33,633 bases of DNA, taken from the NCBI GenBank assembly GCA_020283715.1, contig JAIQCW010000229.1:1-33633 (forward strand), given 5' to 3'. The position numbers and the translations under genes were made by a program. The notes beneath the pieces were generated by a model, which was not told where the DNA came from, ran no database searches, and saw only the letters and a program-made list of their open reading frames with translations. Source of the DNA: Cytauxzoon felis (Eukaryota > Apicomplexa > Aconoidasida > Piroplasmida > Theileriidae). Positions 1 to 11,286 of this stretch are shown one piece after another; positions within the stretch are counted from its first letter, which is position 1; each line of letters starts with the position of its first letter.

Positions 1-1395
1 ACTGCTTCATTTGATAACAGCATAGGCAACGAATGCTCGAGGGATACCTCGATGTTTTTAATGGGATTTACTATGTTGGTGCAATTGAGATTAGCTATAG
101 CTTGTGCTAAATATGCCGTTATTAGATTCCATCTACCATTGGATAAGATTGGTTTATTTATCAATTTATGTCACAATCCTATGGAATTAATTGGTCTTGT
201 AGGTATCACTTTGGGATATATAATTAGCATACCTACACAAAAATGTATGTTAGCTAAGGCTATATTATCCGTAATAACCAACTGGTTGATGTTCATCTTC
301 TCGGCAATTACTCTTTACGTTTATACATCCGGAGGTGAATTAGGTGATCCTAACCTTTACATGTGGACTCTTATAGCACATCAATTCGTCTTTACTCTGA
401 ATTATAGTTTTACAGTTGGTGTTGAACCTGGGTCTATTAGTTACACAAGTGCTGGAGCACCTCTCTCTGCTGTTTTCGTAACCGTATATCATAAAATATT
501 CTTATACTTTGCTGATAAATATGGTCTAGATGATATAGTGTATTGGCTTGTATTTGGACAAATTTCATCGAGTATATTTTTAACGTATCTTACAGCATAC
601 ACCTGGACCTTACACTGCAGTTATATTCATTTTAATGGAAATAATTGTAAAAATGGATCGACTTCACAATCTAGTCAGGAAAATCAAGGTGATAAAACCG
701 ACACAACTAATGGCTTGATGGAAGCATTAAAGGAAAAATGGACTTGGTCTCCATTCATGCTTGTAGTATTCTCCCTAGGGGCATTGTACTGCGTATACCC
801 TGGTATAGCACCATTCCAATTAGTAGATCCTTATACTGGTTATAAGATTGAGTTAATTAACCTGTTTGTACAAACTATTCCATCTATAATTGTTTGTATT
901 TTGGATGCTTATGGCGTTGGACCAGGTAATAAATGGAAAGAGAAGTGGTGGTGGAATCTTTCATGGGTTGCTGAAGCATATGCCCTCTTTTGTATTTACA
1001 TCTTCTTCACAATACTCCATTACCCAGATTCATTCTTCGGTAAATTGATAATTGGTAATCCAACAATGGTTGGATTCATGACCGTTTCATTTGTAACTGT
1101 ACAAGAAGGTCTGAAGGCAGTGAGCGTGGGTGGAGTAGGTAGGCAAGGTGAAAATCCTAATGGTGATGTTATAACATTTGTATTTATTATATCACTTGCC
1201 ATACTAAGCTATACCGGTTTCTTGGGTGACGCATACCTTCAGATCTATAGGAAGGCTGAATGGGATCATTGGCCCACAGAAGGTTACACGAGATATAGGG
1301 GCTTCAAATTTTGGTTCATCGCAGCGTCTAAGGTAGCAATGAAAACTGTAATGAACTCATTTAACGTAGACGTTAGAAGAGAAATGTTAAAATGA
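1..1395 (+). CDS. Tpr-like polytopic membrane protein, 5' truncated by window edge (copy 1)
   Basis: Multi-spanning membrane protein of unknown function, one of three paralogues here (others at 15888-18436 and 23247-24617). The frame is open from base 1; the first ATG is at 52. Alignment with the paralogue at 23247, which has about 20 residues before the matching MF(L/M)xGF segment, suggests the true start is outside the window. Visible are about ten hydrophobic segments and a short hydrophilic central loop (about aa 195-230, rich in S, Q, N, K). Family signatures: RFHLPLD near the N-terminus, PFQLVDPYTGYKIELINLF, GPGNKWK, LHYPD, GVGRQGE and TRYRGFKFWF near the C-terminus. The layout recalls Theileria Tpr/Tar-type membrane families, but that name is inferred by resemblance. 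Its 3' UTR resembles that of the 23247 copy. No intron is seen. Substrate and location are unknown. Confidence 0.75.
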   Translation, partial: TASFDNSIGNECSRDTSMFLMGFTMLVQLRLAIACAKYAVIRFHLPLDKIGLFINLCHNPMELIGLVGITLGYIISIPTQKCMLAKAILSVITNWLMFIFSAITLYVYTSGGELGDPNLYMWTLIAHQFVFTLNYSFTVGVEPGSISYTSAGAPLSAVFVTVYHKIFLYFADKYGLDDIVYWLVFGQISSSIFLTYLTAYTWTLHCSYIHFNGNNCKNGSTSQSSQENQGDKTDTTNGLMEALKEKWTWSPFMLVVFSLGALYCVYPGIAPFQLVDPYTGYKIELINLFVQTIPSIIVCILDAYGVGPGNKWKEKWWWNLSWVAEAYALFCIYIFFTILHYPDSFFGKLIIGNPTMVGFMTVSFVTVQEGLKAVSVGGVGRQGENPNGDVITFVFIISLAILSYTGFLGDAYLQIYRKAEWDHWPTEGYTRYRGFKFWFIAASKVAMKTVMNSFNVDVRREMLK

Positions 1396-1477
1396 AGTGG
1401 AGTAAAATACACGAAGAATACTCCTGAAATGTTATAAAATGTAGTTTTAAATTTTAAATCCTATCTTAATGCAGTCA

Positions 1478-1500
1478 TTAAATGCCCTTAGGCATTTTAT
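1478..1500 (+). other. Perfect short hairpin in 3' flank of Tpr-like copy 1
   Basis: AAATGCC-CTTA-GGCATTT forms a perfect 7-bp stem with a 4-nt loop about 85 nt after the stop codon and just before an A/T-rich tract. The 3' flank of the 23247 paralogue has a different palindrome (CCCCTAGGGG, near 24676) at a comparable distance. A role in 3' processing or stability is only a guess. Confidence 0.4.
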
Positions 1501-1547
1501 TTTAATTTAATTTAATAATTCATTATATGTTATACACATTCTCGTCT

Positions 1548-2232
1548 ACAACTCGCCGTTCCACCCGAGGTCTTTCCACTGCCGTGGTGGCTCTTCCAAT
1601 TACTTCCCCCTCCGCTTCCCTGAGATCAGCTACAGATATTATAGTTGAGGTGTAATCCACCTAATCATTCCACTCGCCGTTCTGGCCTTTCCATTTAATT
1701 ACCCTCCGCCTAACATTTGTCGGCTACGGAGCATTTACTATAATATATTCAATTAATTTACTATAACAATTCTATATTTTATGTGTAATACTATTTACAA
1801 ACCTCATATAATATTATAATAATTTAATAAAGTATATATAGTTAGTATTATTATAAGTATAATATAGTTACTATAATAGTATTACATCATGTTAATAGTT
1901 ATATAGTATATATATTATAATAATTATTTATATAAATAGATATATACCATCATACAACTATACATCATCCTTCAATTGTAGTAATATACATGTATATATT
2001 ATATTGAACCTAGTATATTAATTAGATTGTTAAATGTGGGATGTTACCCCCATAATAATGGGGTTGTGGTGATGATGAAGGTGTATGATGCTTGATACCT
2101 CTGCCACGATCTCCGGGAGTGGCTTTACTCTTTAGAGATGAATAATTAGAAGAAGGCTCCACGCCGAGTGGAATGAAGAGTTGGATTGGATTCTACCTTC
2201 GGTGGAGGTGTTATAAACTTCGGTGATTGTAT
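1548..2232. repeat. Composite fold-back element with AT-rich cargo (intergenic copy 1)
   Basis: The left arm (about 1548-1735) has decayed modules: CTCGCCGTTCCACCCGAGG, CCACTGCCGTGGTGGC and CCCTGAGATCAGCTAC. An AT-rich block follows (about 1740-2030), closely similar to 15530-15780 and 18620-18880; shared landmarks are GTTAGTATTATTATAAGTA, AATATAGTTACTATA and CATCCTTCAATTGT. The right arm (about 2095-2232) is in reverse orientation: GCCACGATCTCCGGGAGTGGC, CTTTAGAGAT, CTCCACGCCGAGTGGA and a GGTGGAGGTG end. It fills the gap between Tpr-like copy 1 and the 6-Cys gene. No coding potential is seen. Confidence 0.7.
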
Positions 2233-2246
2233 TCATCTATCAAGAT

Positions 2247-4055
2247 TCACTGGTTATATTTCATTGTATCATGAGTAAAATCTTCTTCATTAGTTTCAAT
2301 TGGAATTTGTACTTGTATGGTTGCGAGTGTTTTACCATTTACAGAGTTACAATTACATGAGACAGTTTCAATTTGTACATTATCATTTAATCCTTTAGGT
2401 AAATGAAAATCTAAAATTGTTAGATTTTTACTGGTTACAAATCTAGCATATTTTGTGATATCATTTAAGTTGATGATATTACCATTTGTATTGAATACAT
2501 TTTTAAAACAATTTGGTGGATCTAATATATAATCTTTAGGACAATAGAAACCAATAGGTGACATTATTCTAGAATCTAATAAACATTTTGTTGGTATATT
2601 ATCATCTTTGATACCTTGTTGGAAATCTATACGTTCATCTTTAAAAATGAAATTATAATCAATACCACAACCAAATGTATATGGATCTGTAGGTATTAAA
2701 CCTAATGATATAGTACCAGATATATATGGTTTAATTGATTTATATTGAGAATGCATTTCCCAAAAATATGTTAGATTAGTATTTTCATTTTTTAAAACAA
2801 GTATAGAATCTTTATTATAAGTAATTAAATATTCAAGTCGATCATAAACATTTTGTTTTTCTATTTTAAAATTAGTAGCTGCTATAATAGAATCTAATTT
2901 AACTTGTATAACATTATTACTTTGTATATCATGTATATATGTTAAATTTATAATTTGATTATATGGTGCTAATATACTTTTATATAATCCATTTCCATAT
3001 GTAACATCATCACCATTAAATGGTGTTATTATACGTATAGAATCACCTGGTCTTAATTCTCTACGACATACTTGATCTTTTGGTGTTCTTTTTTTACTAT
3101 CAGCAATAGATTTATAATCACATACATATTCTTTTACTTTTGTAACTTTTAAAGTAGATGTAATATTACCCGATTTATCTAAACATTCACATTTTATATT
3201 AATATCTGTATTATATCCTTGTGATGGTACTTTAAATAAATGTAAACGTGAATTTATATCCATATATTTAAAATCTGGATCATATAATAATTCACCATCA
3301 TTAGTTAAACCAGTATAACATACATCATCAAATACATCACCTTTACCACAATATATACCAATTATCATATCTGGCTCTGGTATTATCTCACATTTAGGTG
3401 ATCCATAATCTATAGTCTCAAATAAATTTGTTATATTATAATTTGGTAATACATTTGAAAATAAATTATAACCTCCACTACCACAACCATATGCTAATGG
3501 TAATACATTTGTAAATTTTATCTCTAACCATCTATATAATTCATTAGTATTATCTTCAGTAGAATTGTATATACATGCCAAATTTAAAGAGAAATCATCC
3601 AACTTTTTGGATACAATTACACTCGAATATGGATGTTGAATTAGATAGCTACCACCCAATATATCCATAGTTTTATGTATAATCGTCCTATCAGACCGAA
3701 ATATATCAAAATTATTCAGTACACGCTTAATACTATCATTTATACCAGATTTTAACATAGGAGCTAATGTATGCTTTACAGGATCTTCAGGATATAATGA
3801 TATAATCTCATCCTTACGATCACTCAAATTACCACATGTATACTTAATCGATTCACCAGGAGCTAATGTAATACTAACAAACCGATCACCCTCAATATCA
3901 AAGTCATTACGATCAGTATATGATATTTTCTTACTAAGAAATGCATAGTCTAGAGCACTCTCAACAGTGCGTGATATCTTATCCTTCAGTGAAATTGTGG
4001 AATATATAGGTGTAATAGATATTAAGAATAGGAATAATAAAGGTATATTATACAT
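2247..4055 (-). CDS. 6-Cys (s48/45-domain) secreted protein
   Basis: Single-exon 602-aa protein. It starts with a clear signal peptide (MYNIPLLFLFLISITPIYS). Two tandem 6-Cys-like domains follow. The first has the YGCGSGGYN, PKCEIIP, GIYCGKGDVFDDVCYTG and CECLDKSGN landmarks. The second has YTFGCGIDYNF, PTKCLLD, SPIGFYCPKDYILDPPNCF and VSCNCNSVNG. The G-F/I-YC-P...P/D-CF pattern is diagnostic of the s48/45 fold used by apicomplexan surface and secreted adhesins. No C-terminal hydrophobic segment or GPI-type tail is visible, so it is probably secreted or held by a partner. It is transcribed divergently from the kinase at 4356, sharing a ~300-nt AT-rich intergenic region. Which 6-Cys family member it is cannot be told from this sequence. 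Confidence 0.85.
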   Translation of the reverse strand: MYNIPLLFLFLISITPIYSTISLKDKISRTVESALDYAFLSKKISYTDRNDFDIEGDRFVSITLAPGESIKYTCGNLSDRKDEIISLYPEDPVKHTLAPMLKSGINDSIKRVLNNFDIFRSDRTIIHKTMDILGGSYLIQHPYSSVIVSKKLDDFSLNLACIYNSTEDNTNELYRWLEIKFTNVLPLAYGCGSGGYNLFSNVLPNYNITNLFETIDYGSPKCEIIPEPDMIIGIYCGKGDVFDDVCYTGLTNDGELLYDPDFKYMDINSRLHLFKVPSQGYNTDINIKCECLDKSGNITSTLKVTKVKEYVCDYKSIADSKKRTPKDQVCRRELRPGDSIRIITPFNGDDVTYGNGLYKSILAPYNQIINLTYIHDIQSNNVIQVKLDSIIAATNFKIEKQNVYDRLEYLITYNKDSILVLKNENTNLTYFWEMHSQYKSIKPYISGTISLGLIPTDPYTFGCGIDYNFIFKDERIDFQQGIKDDNIPTKCLLDSRIMSPIGFYCPKDYILDPPNCFKNVFNTNGNIINLNDITKYARFVTSKNLTILDFHLPKGLNDNVQIETVSCNCNSVNGKTLATIQVQIPIETNEEDFTHDTMKYNQ

Positions 4056-4355
4056 TTTAAACTAGTAAAAGAGTTAATATATAGTAATTTATAATGTTTA
4101 ATTAACAATTTAAATTTTTTAATGATAAAGTGTACAATACTCATCGTTAAATAACTTAGAATAGAAAGACTCGATGATGTACGTTGATGTAAGTTTCAAA
4201 TCAACATGCTAAATTATTTAGAACACATGTCTAGTGCTACTGATGTCGTTGTTAATGTGTGGCACCATCATCCTAGATTTAATCGATCGTTTATTATCTT
4301 ATACTACCTTAAATACTGTCATTTATGTAATATAAATATAAAAATAGTAATGTAA
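4056..4355. promoter_or_regulatory. Divergent intergenic region between 6-Cys gene and kinase
   Basis: 300 nt between two divergent start codons, presumably containing both promoters. It is AT-rich, with long A/T runs near the 6-Cys start. There are no repeat modules and no open frame of note. No specific factor site is recognised. Confidence 0.4.
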
Positions 4356-6207
4356 ATGTCTGATCTCGAAGTTGTAAAGCTTATACACTACGGTAAATAC
4401 AACGACGTATTTGTCGCGGAAGACTCAGAAGGTAAACAATACGCACTCAAACGATTCTATAAGCAAGAACTCCAAAATAGAAAAGATTATACAAATAAAA
4501 ATGGAAAACTTATACGTAATGATTGGATCTCAGACTTTAAACGATCACTCGAAATCCAATTAAAAGTCAAAGATGATTCATGCGTTAGATCTCTCGGAGT
4601 CTATGGAGTCACCTATGACGATAATAATGAACCAACTTTTGATGAAGAAATCGAACTAGGTTCGCCTCTATATACAAATTTAAACCAAAAATCAAAAGAC
4701 CTTCACCCTTCCACCGAAGGTTACACCTACTGTTCCACTCGCCGTTCCACCCGAGGTCGTCTTGCAGACAGCTTCTCTATTTACCTATCTCTAAAGAGTA
4801 TAGCCACTCCCAGAGATCGTGGCAAATATTATGTCTGTTCTTCCGGGTTAACAACTTTTGTTCCTCCGGGTAGAATTCTATGTTCTTAAGGGTAGACATA
4901 CCGAGGATGATCTACGGGAATCCGAGGGACAATTAAATGAAGAGGCCTCCACGGCGAGTGGAGAAGATAGGTGGCTGTAATCTCGAGTGGAGGTGTCATT
5001 TGTTTATCTTGTAAATATAATTATTTTAGTATTGGAGTTGGCTGAGTGTGGTAGTTTGATGAGATTGGAGGTATTTGACGAGCCTATTCCATTGTTCCCT
5101 AGGGGTGTTGTTAAATGTGTAGCCAAGGATATTTTATCTGCAATTAAATACTGTAAGTTGATGAATAATTTCTTCAATAAAATTTCAGTGGAATCTATTA
5201 ATGTTGCACATCGTGATGTTAAACCAGATAATATTTTCATGAATCGTACTGGAAGATCAAAATTAGGTTTGTTTATTTCAATTAATCATATTATATTATA
5301 TCAGGTGATTTTGGTGAATCAGAATTCATGAATGATGGAAAAGTTACCGGTACCAGAGGATCATACTACTTTCTAGCACCAGAAGCACTCTCACTCGAAT
5401 CTACTGGTATGCCACATCCATCCTATCAATACCTTCAATCTCCACCGATGTCCAATCCACATTTCTTCCACTTCCACCTGAGGTCTTTCCACTCGCCGTG
5501 GAGGCTCTTCCAATTCATTCCCCCTCAAACTCCCATAGATCGTTTTCGGGTTCCACTTGAGGTTACATCCAATAAATCCTTAGCACCATCTTCCATCACT
5601 ACCTTCTCCACGATCTCTGGGAGTGGCTATACCGTTTACGGGGGGGGGGGTAATTGTAAGAGCTGACGGCAGGACGAAGAGAGTTGGATTGGACCTCAAG
5701 TGGAGAAGAGCTGACGGCAGGACGAAAAGAGTTGGATTAGACCTCAGGTGGAATGAAGAGTAGGATTGAACATCGGGTTTTATGGATATATATCATTTTG
5801 TTTATATAAAATTTCAGGTATAATTGGTGAGTATGATGGTATAGCGTTGGATATGTGGGCGTTGGGTATAACATTATGGATAATTTATTTTGGTAGATTT
5901 CCGTTTAAGACAGCAACATCTGTGGTCATACAATTATTTATTGAGATAAGATCATTTGATATTGATAAGGAGGTTGATTATCTCAAGACTCAGGGTGTAG
6001 AGACTGATGATAGATTCCTTGATTTTATTAAGAAGATACTTGATAAGGATCCTACTAAAAGAATAAGACCAAATGAAGCATTGGTATGTAGAATTATTTT
6101 AAATGTGTTTATTATATTTTATTAAATAGGTACATGAATGGATACAAGATACAGATTATTCATGTGCAGAAAATTTTGCATTATCGCAGATTGTTCGTGT
6201 TATTTAG
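4356..6207 (+). CDS. Serine/threonine protein kinase, CaMKK/ELM1-like; 5 exons
   Basis: Model: 4356-4659, 5030-5266, 5305-5406, 5818-6083, 6130-6207 (328 aa). Catalytic landmarks are complete only after splicing: beta-3 Lys (YALKRF, K32), a long alpha-C insert ending EIQLK, hinge LELAECGSL, HRDVKPDN (D164), DFG (182-184, formed across intron 2), APE (205-207), then DMWALGITLW and DPTKRIRPNEAL. The insert between beta-3 and alpha-C and the LELAECGSL hinge resemble upstream kinases of the CaMKK / ELM1-SAK1 group; that subfamily placement is inference. Introns 2 (38 nt) and 4 (46 nt) are normal for this genome. Introns 1 (370 nt) and 3 (411 nt) are each filled by a fold-back repeat. The protein is little more than a catalytic domain. 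KRR1 starts 123 nt downstream on the same strand. Confidence 0.85.
4700..4998. repeat. Fold-back element in kinase intron 1
   Basis: The arms are TTCCACCGAAGGTTACACC at the left and a CTCGAGTGGAGGTG end at the right. Internal modules are CCACTCGCCGTTCCACC, CGTCTTGCAGACAGC, CTCTAAAGAGTATAGCCAC and CCCAGAGATCGTGGC, then a ~110-nt module (about 4836-4945) containing CCGAGGATGATCTACGGG. That module also occurs downstream of the Cys-rich gene (26731-26860), and part of it borders the Cys-rich fragment at 13.2 kb. Right-hand hairpin: CTCCACGGCGAGTGGAG. Confidence 0.8.
5462..5769. repeat. Fold-back element in kinase intron 3, with internal tandem duplication and an 11-G run
   Basis: Left arm TTCCACCTGAGGTC, then CCACTCGCCGTGGAGGC and a CCCATAGATCG module, then CACGATCTCTGGGAGTGGC and CCGTTTACG followed by a run of 11 G (5640-5650). 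A unit containing AGCTGACGGCAGGACGAA and ending in GACCTCAAGTGG is then tandemly repeated (about 5657-5704 and 5705-5752) as a double right arm. The G-run and tandem unit are probably replication slippage within the element. Confidence 0.8.
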
Positions 6208-6330
6208 TAAATTATAATTATTGATTTTTTTTATATAAATTAATATACACTTAATTTACTGTACAATTTTATAATTATTTTTACTTTGTGGGATGTATAA
6301 GTTGCACAAGTTGATGTATCAGATCATAAA

Positions 6331-8560
<2,230 letters not shown>

Positions 8561-8643
8561 AATCAATGTAAAATATGTTAATTACATCCCCATAGTTGTT
8601 ATAATGTTATTTTTATATATTTTATGTATTTTATATGCATTAA

Positions 8644-10021
8644 ATGACAGTTAAATTTGGTAAATCCACCTTAGGGGCAATGGCCCCTCGTAATACTAAG
8701 GTGGCTAATATAGCAAAGAGGTCTATAGCGTCATTTAAGACGGGTGTATTGAATTTAATGAAAAAGGTATGGATTCTTTACATTTTTTTATTAAAATTTT
8801 TTAAAATTTAGATTAATGATAATTTAACAGAAGAAGAACGTCAAAAATTGTATGATTATTTATTTATTTTTTAAATTGATTAAATATCCTTTAATAATAA
8901 TACAGGTTAACTGAGGTAAAAAAAATACAAAATCAACGTAACGGTGTTCTAACTGCACTAAATAATTATTCTGAAGAACTTCAAGAGAAGAAAGTTAGTT
9001 TATATCCGTACATTCTTCCCTTGGGATTCAATAAGCACCCCTCATTATTACTGTAGGAATCCTTCTCGTTATATGACAGTTTACTTGATGAATTTAAAGA
9101 TTTCATGAATAAATTAGATGATATAAATGATAAATTAATAAATAATGATAAAATTTCAATAACTATGGATGGTATATCACCATCTTCTACAACTTCACCG
9201 TATGCCACCATTCAACATTTACAACCTTTTAATACATAAATACAGGATAATGGGTGAACAAGTATTCGAGCAAACCTTACCCGCACAGTATGTAACCCAT
9301 AAATAATTTTATAAAACTCCAGCATGAGGTATGAACTCGAATCTGATGTATTAAATGAAAGATCGCAACAAATACAACAACTCCGCTCCAGCGTTTACGG
9401 TATGTTGACATGAACATCTTAAAATAAAGGTTATACACCGTTCCACCTGAGGTTACAACCTTGTCTTCCACTCGCCGTGGAGGCTTCTTCCAATTATCTC
9501 CCCGTAAACGGTAGAGCCACTCCCAGAGATCGTGGCGGAAGTGAAGGTAGTCAAGATGTAACCTCGAGTGGAACCCGCAGCTGATCTCAGGGAAGCGGAG
9601 GGGGAGATAAATAGAAGAGCTAACGGCAGGACGAAGATAAGGTTGTAACATCAAGTGGAGTGGATTGTACATCGGCTGTCTCATTAATTGTACTTTTACT
9701 GATTATTTATTATAGGTATACAAGATTTGTATGAGGAGATTGGTGAGATGGTGGAGTATCAGGGTGATCAATTGGGTAATTTGTGATATTATTGGTAGTA
9801 TATAAAATTATTTTAGATAGTATTGAGAATAACATGTACAATTCATACTTAAATACAAGAGATGCAAATGTTGTGTTAAGAGATATGAATCGTGGTTCAT
9901 CATTACCAAGATCTAAGTATATTTTATATATCATTAAATTCATCGATACATTAGATATTATGTCCTGATCTTATTCTTCTTCGTCGTTATACTCTCACTA
10001 TTAGTCTATAGGAAGATCTAA
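8644..10021 (+). CDS. Syntaxin-type Q-SNARE, tail-anchored; 9 exons
   Basis: Model: 8644-8766, 8812-8849, 8906-8993, 9057-9199, 9246-9287, 9323-9399, 9716-9775, 9817-9916, 9955-10021 (245 aa). The N-terminal part is helical and coiled-coil-like (EVKKIQNQRNGVLTALNNY; LLDEFKDFMNKLDDINDKL). A SNARE motif follows (about 150-205), including QQIQQLRSSV and DLYEEIGEMVEYQGDQLDSI. In the latter, Q186 sits at the expected zero layer and YQGDQLDSIE fits the t-SNARE consensus. The last exon encodes a single C-terminal transmembrane anchor (YYVLILFFFVVILSLLVY) with a three-residue tail. That anchor appears only when the final 38-nt intron is removed. Which compartment it serves is not clear. All introns are under 65 nt except intron 6 (316 nt), which holds a fold-back repeat. 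The first exon is the least certain. Confidence 0.8.
9438..9675. repeat. Fold-back element in syntaxin intron 6
   Basis: A clean example. The left arm CCACCTGAGGTTACAACCTT is mirrored at the right end by AAGGTTGTAACATCAAGTGG. Between them are CCACTCGCCGTGGAGGC, CCCCGTAAACGG, CCACTCCCAGAGATCGTGG, a central ACCTCGAGTGGAA, GCTGATCTCAGGGAAGC and GCTAACGGCAGGACG. The inner pyrimidine tract TTATCTCCCC of the left half pairs with GGGGGAGATAA of the right half. Confidence 0.85.
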
Positions 10022-10328
10022 TTTAATTTTCTACAATCTACACCCATGCATCATGAACTCATCAGTTCCATTCCACTATACCTTCCATCCGCCTGAGGTC
10101 CAATCCGACTCTCTTCGTCCTGCAGACAGCTCCTCTATCTACTTCCCCTTCCAGCACCCGTAGATCGCTTACAGGTATTCCACTTCCACTTGAGGTTACA
10201 TCACTTCCTCCACGATCTCTGGGAGTGGCTCTACTCATTCGAGATAGGAATTTAAAGAAGCCTCCACGGCGAGTGGATGATAAGGTTGTAACCTCAGGTG
10301 GAGTGATTATACTTCATTGTATGATTAA
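10022..10328. repeat. Fold-back element in convergent gap, syntaxin / L22
   Basis: The gap between the two convergent stops has about 50 unique nt, then an element (about 10080-10305). Its modules are CCGCCTGAGGTCCAATCC, CTTCGTCCTGCAGACAGC, CCAGCACCCGTAGATCGC, CCACTTGAGGTTACATC, CCACGATCTCTGGGAGTGGC, CTCCACGGCGAGTGGATGA and ACCTCAGGTGGAG. No gene is seen here. Confidence 0.75.
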
Positions 10329-11056
10329 TTATACGGAGAGTACGACTCGTATATGTGCTTTGGGTTTTCGTATAATATCGCATCGTCCTTTAGCTCTGAA
10401 GAGGGGTCGTTTGATGAATCCACCTACGGTGGCGGATAATTCTTTAAATTTCGGCATGAGTGGTATATTTGGATCATTACCATATAATACTTTGGCATTG
10501 AATAATGCGGATTTAATAACTTTATATACAGCTAATGCATATGGATTAGATCCTCTCTGTGCTAAATCACCTAATGCTACTAGTACAGGCATTTTTTTAA
10601 TTTGTCTTAAGATTTTATTTGCTTTTATAGGTGATAATTGTAACCATTTTGCTACTGCAACAACTTTACGTTCAAATACTAATGTATCTTTTCGGCCACC
10701 TTTATGACGTTTGCGATAGGGCCAATTATATTCTTTAGAATATTCAGCATCTAATGCTGTTCTATAAAAATCTTTCATTGAATTCTTTATCATACGTTGA
10801 CAATGATCTTCAGCTTCATATTTCCTTACAGGAAATATAGAATTTATATGATGGATCTATTAAATAAAAATATACGATTAGACTTTTATATATACGTTAC
10901 CTTTTCCATCTTCTTTGCGATTGGTACTCTTCTATATGCATCTAATATGATATGTCTTTTAAATCTATATTTCAGTATATTAAATTGTATGTATGTTAAT
11001 GCATTGTCTAGAAATATAAATAATAATAATAATAATTTAAATTCTATCCATAGCAT
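10329..11056 (-). CDS. rplV: Organellar (probably apicoplast) ribosomal protein L22; 2 exons
   Basis: Exons on the minus strand: 11056-10901 and 10856-10329, with a 44-nt phase-0 intron (227 aa). The body matches uL22: VVAVAKWLQLSPIKANKILRQIKKMP, the alternating core around YALAVYKVIKSALFNAK, and the C-terminal beta-hairpin FRAKGRCDIIRKPKAHIRVVL that lines the exit tunnel. The first exon gives a signal-peptide-like leader (MLWIEFKLLLLLFIFL) followed by a basic stretch (KYRFKRH). This is the bipartite arrangement expected for import into the apicoplast. The family call is firm; the organelle is inferred from the leader. It is divergent from the Na+/H+ exchanger, with 230 nt between starts. Confidence 0.85.
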
Positions 11057-11286
11057 CATAATATTATTTATATTTATATATTCTGATTCAATATATTGAA
11101 GACATGTAACATAAGGGTGTCGATACCCTTACGATCTACAATGTGTAAATCATACATGGGGACTAACTTATAGTAAATGAATATGTTAAACAATTTATTA
11201 ATATATAATGTTATAGTAAATATGAGGTAAAAAAAATTATATATCTGTAGTCATTGTAAATCTATTTGTTAAATTTATGAATAATA
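11057..11286. promoter_or_regulatory. Divergent intergenic region L22 / NHE
   Basis: 230 AT-rich nt between divergent starts, likely holding both promoters. It includes a near-palindrome AAGGGT-GTCG-ATACCCTT (about 11113-11130). No known factor site is recognised. Confidence 0.4.

Noticed and set aside
5004..5240. Minus-strand 78-codon frame opposite kinase exon 2
   Set aside because: Shadow of a conserved kinase exon carrying HRDVKPDN on the plus strand; no family features of its own.
10225..10707. Plus-strand 160-codon frame opposite the L22 gene
   Set aside because: Starts in a repeat and runs antisense to a well-conserved uL22 coding region.
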